The notes under the pieces are model-generated. The model saw only the letters and a list, made by a program, of their open reading frames with translations, searched no databases and had not been told where the DNA came from. A stretch of DNA of 64,000 nucleotides, from contig DATLGL010000036.1 of NCBI GenBank assembly GCA_035540495.1, forward strand, positions 1 through 64,000. The letters are read 5' to 3'. The stretch comes from DASVEG01 sp035540495 (GTDB lineage Bacteria; Actinomycetota; Acidimicrobiia; Acidimicrobiales; CADCTF01). Every line of letters begins with the position of its first letter. The first letter of the stretch is position 1. Positions 63,687 to 64,000 of the stretch are shown here, piece by piece. A program made the translations under genes and the position numbers.

Positions 63687-64000
63687 TCAGACGACCTCTT
63701 CGACCCTCGCGTAGTGACACGCCGCCGGATGGCCCTGACCTCGATCGACGAGCGCAGGCACCTCGTCGATGCACCGCTGGCGCTCGCCCTCACTGAGCTC
63801 GTTCGCGAACACCTGGCACCTCGTCCGGAAGCGGCACCCGGAGGGCGGGTCGATGGGGCTCGGGATGTCGCCCTGCAGCAGGATTCGCTTGCGCTGCCGC
63901 TCGCGCTTCGGGTCGGGCAGCGGGATCGCCGAGAGGAGTGCCCGGGTGTACGGGTGGGCCGGGCGTTCGTAGATCTCGCGCCGGTCGCCGATCTCCATGA
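63687..64000 (-). CDS. Peptide-type ABC transporter ATP-binding protein, C-terminal end
   Basis: Only the last 104 residues are in the window. They contain EIGDRREIYERPAHPYTRAL, LLSAIPLPDPKRER and the oligopeptide/dipeptide-specific tail GDIPSPIDPPSGCRFRTRC with paired Cys, typical of OppF/DppF-type ATPases. The start, P-loop and signature motifs lie beyond the right edge. It is the upstream gene of the binding-protein pair on the same strand. Confidence 0.88.
   Translation of the reverse strand, partial: MEIGDRREIYERPAHPYTRALLSAIPLPDPKRERQRKRILLQGDIPSPIDPPSGCRFRTRCQVFANELSEGERQRCIDEVPALVDRGQGHPAACHYARVEEVV

Overview
The window is high-GC DNA with many GTG starts, tightly packed genes, ATGA/GTGA start-stop overlaps and typical actinobacterial families: MoxR-DUF58-TgpA, class III cyclase plus NB-ARC regulators, DinB proteins, and IS110 and IS3 elements. 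It looks like a chromosomal segment of an actinomycetote, perhaps an environmental one such as an acidimicrobiian; that placement is an inference from gene style, not a match. I see no rRNA, tRNA, CRISPR array or replication origin.

Layout. 1-1.4 kb: the left end of an IS3-family element inserted in an IS110-family transposase gene; the IS110 5' flank has nested inverted repeats that could be its guide (bridge) RNA. 1.4-12 kb: a worn accessory stretch. It holds a frameshifted HIT-like gene, a cyclase/NB-ARC regulator whose TPR part is a separate gene, a P-loop kinase, a GNAT, a frameshifted membrane protein, a small hydrolase, a SHOCT protein, a cupin gene broken in two places and a DinB-ankyrin protein. 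12-24.4 kb: a LuxR-type TPR regulator, a coupled GNAT-methyltransferase pair, a cupin-fold dioxygenase-like protein, an HExxH protein, an orphan NarL-type histidine kinase, an MFS exporter with a PEP-synthase-like protein, and a second, full-length cyclase/NB-ARC regulator. 24.5-32.4 kb: two iron-oxygenase-like proteins (CmcJ/NvfI type and isopenicillin-N-synthase type), a YCII protein, a double GNAT, a frameshifted methyltransferase coupled to a GH13 enzyme, a hydrolase, a hemerythrin and a flavin-binding protein.

32.4-34.5 kb is a three-gene sulfur operon: sulfide:quinone-oxidoreductase-like flavoprotein, DsrC/TusE-like protein, DsrE-like protein. 34.5-40.6 kb has general genes (epimerase, patatin, class C beta-lactamase-like protein, Na/Ca exchanger, MarC). 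40.6-43.7 kb is a tightly overlapping operon of a Gfo/Idh/MocA dehydrogenase, an aldo-keto reductase and an SsuD-like flavin monooxygenase. This set resembles oxidative desulfonation of an organosulfonate or sulfosugar. CorA and YqeY follow.

45-57.7 kb is the most striking part: a long minus-strand operon. In transcription order it encodes a secreted beta-propeller-like, Thr/Pro-rich protein, a MoxR ATPase, a DUF58 protein, a TgpA-like membrane protein whose transglutaminase domain has lost Cys and His and which is fused to a Ser/Thr kinase, an EssC-like FHA-FtsK ATPase of 1,489 residues, and a glycosyltransferase. The kinase and the FHA domain in consecutive genes suggest a phospho-switch controlling a type VII-like ATPase; no WXG100 substrate gene is visible. 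57.9-64 kb: an acyl-CoA dehydrogenase, a hotdog thioesterase-like protein, an AlkB-like oxygenase, and a peptide/nickel-type ABC uptake operon cut by the right edge.
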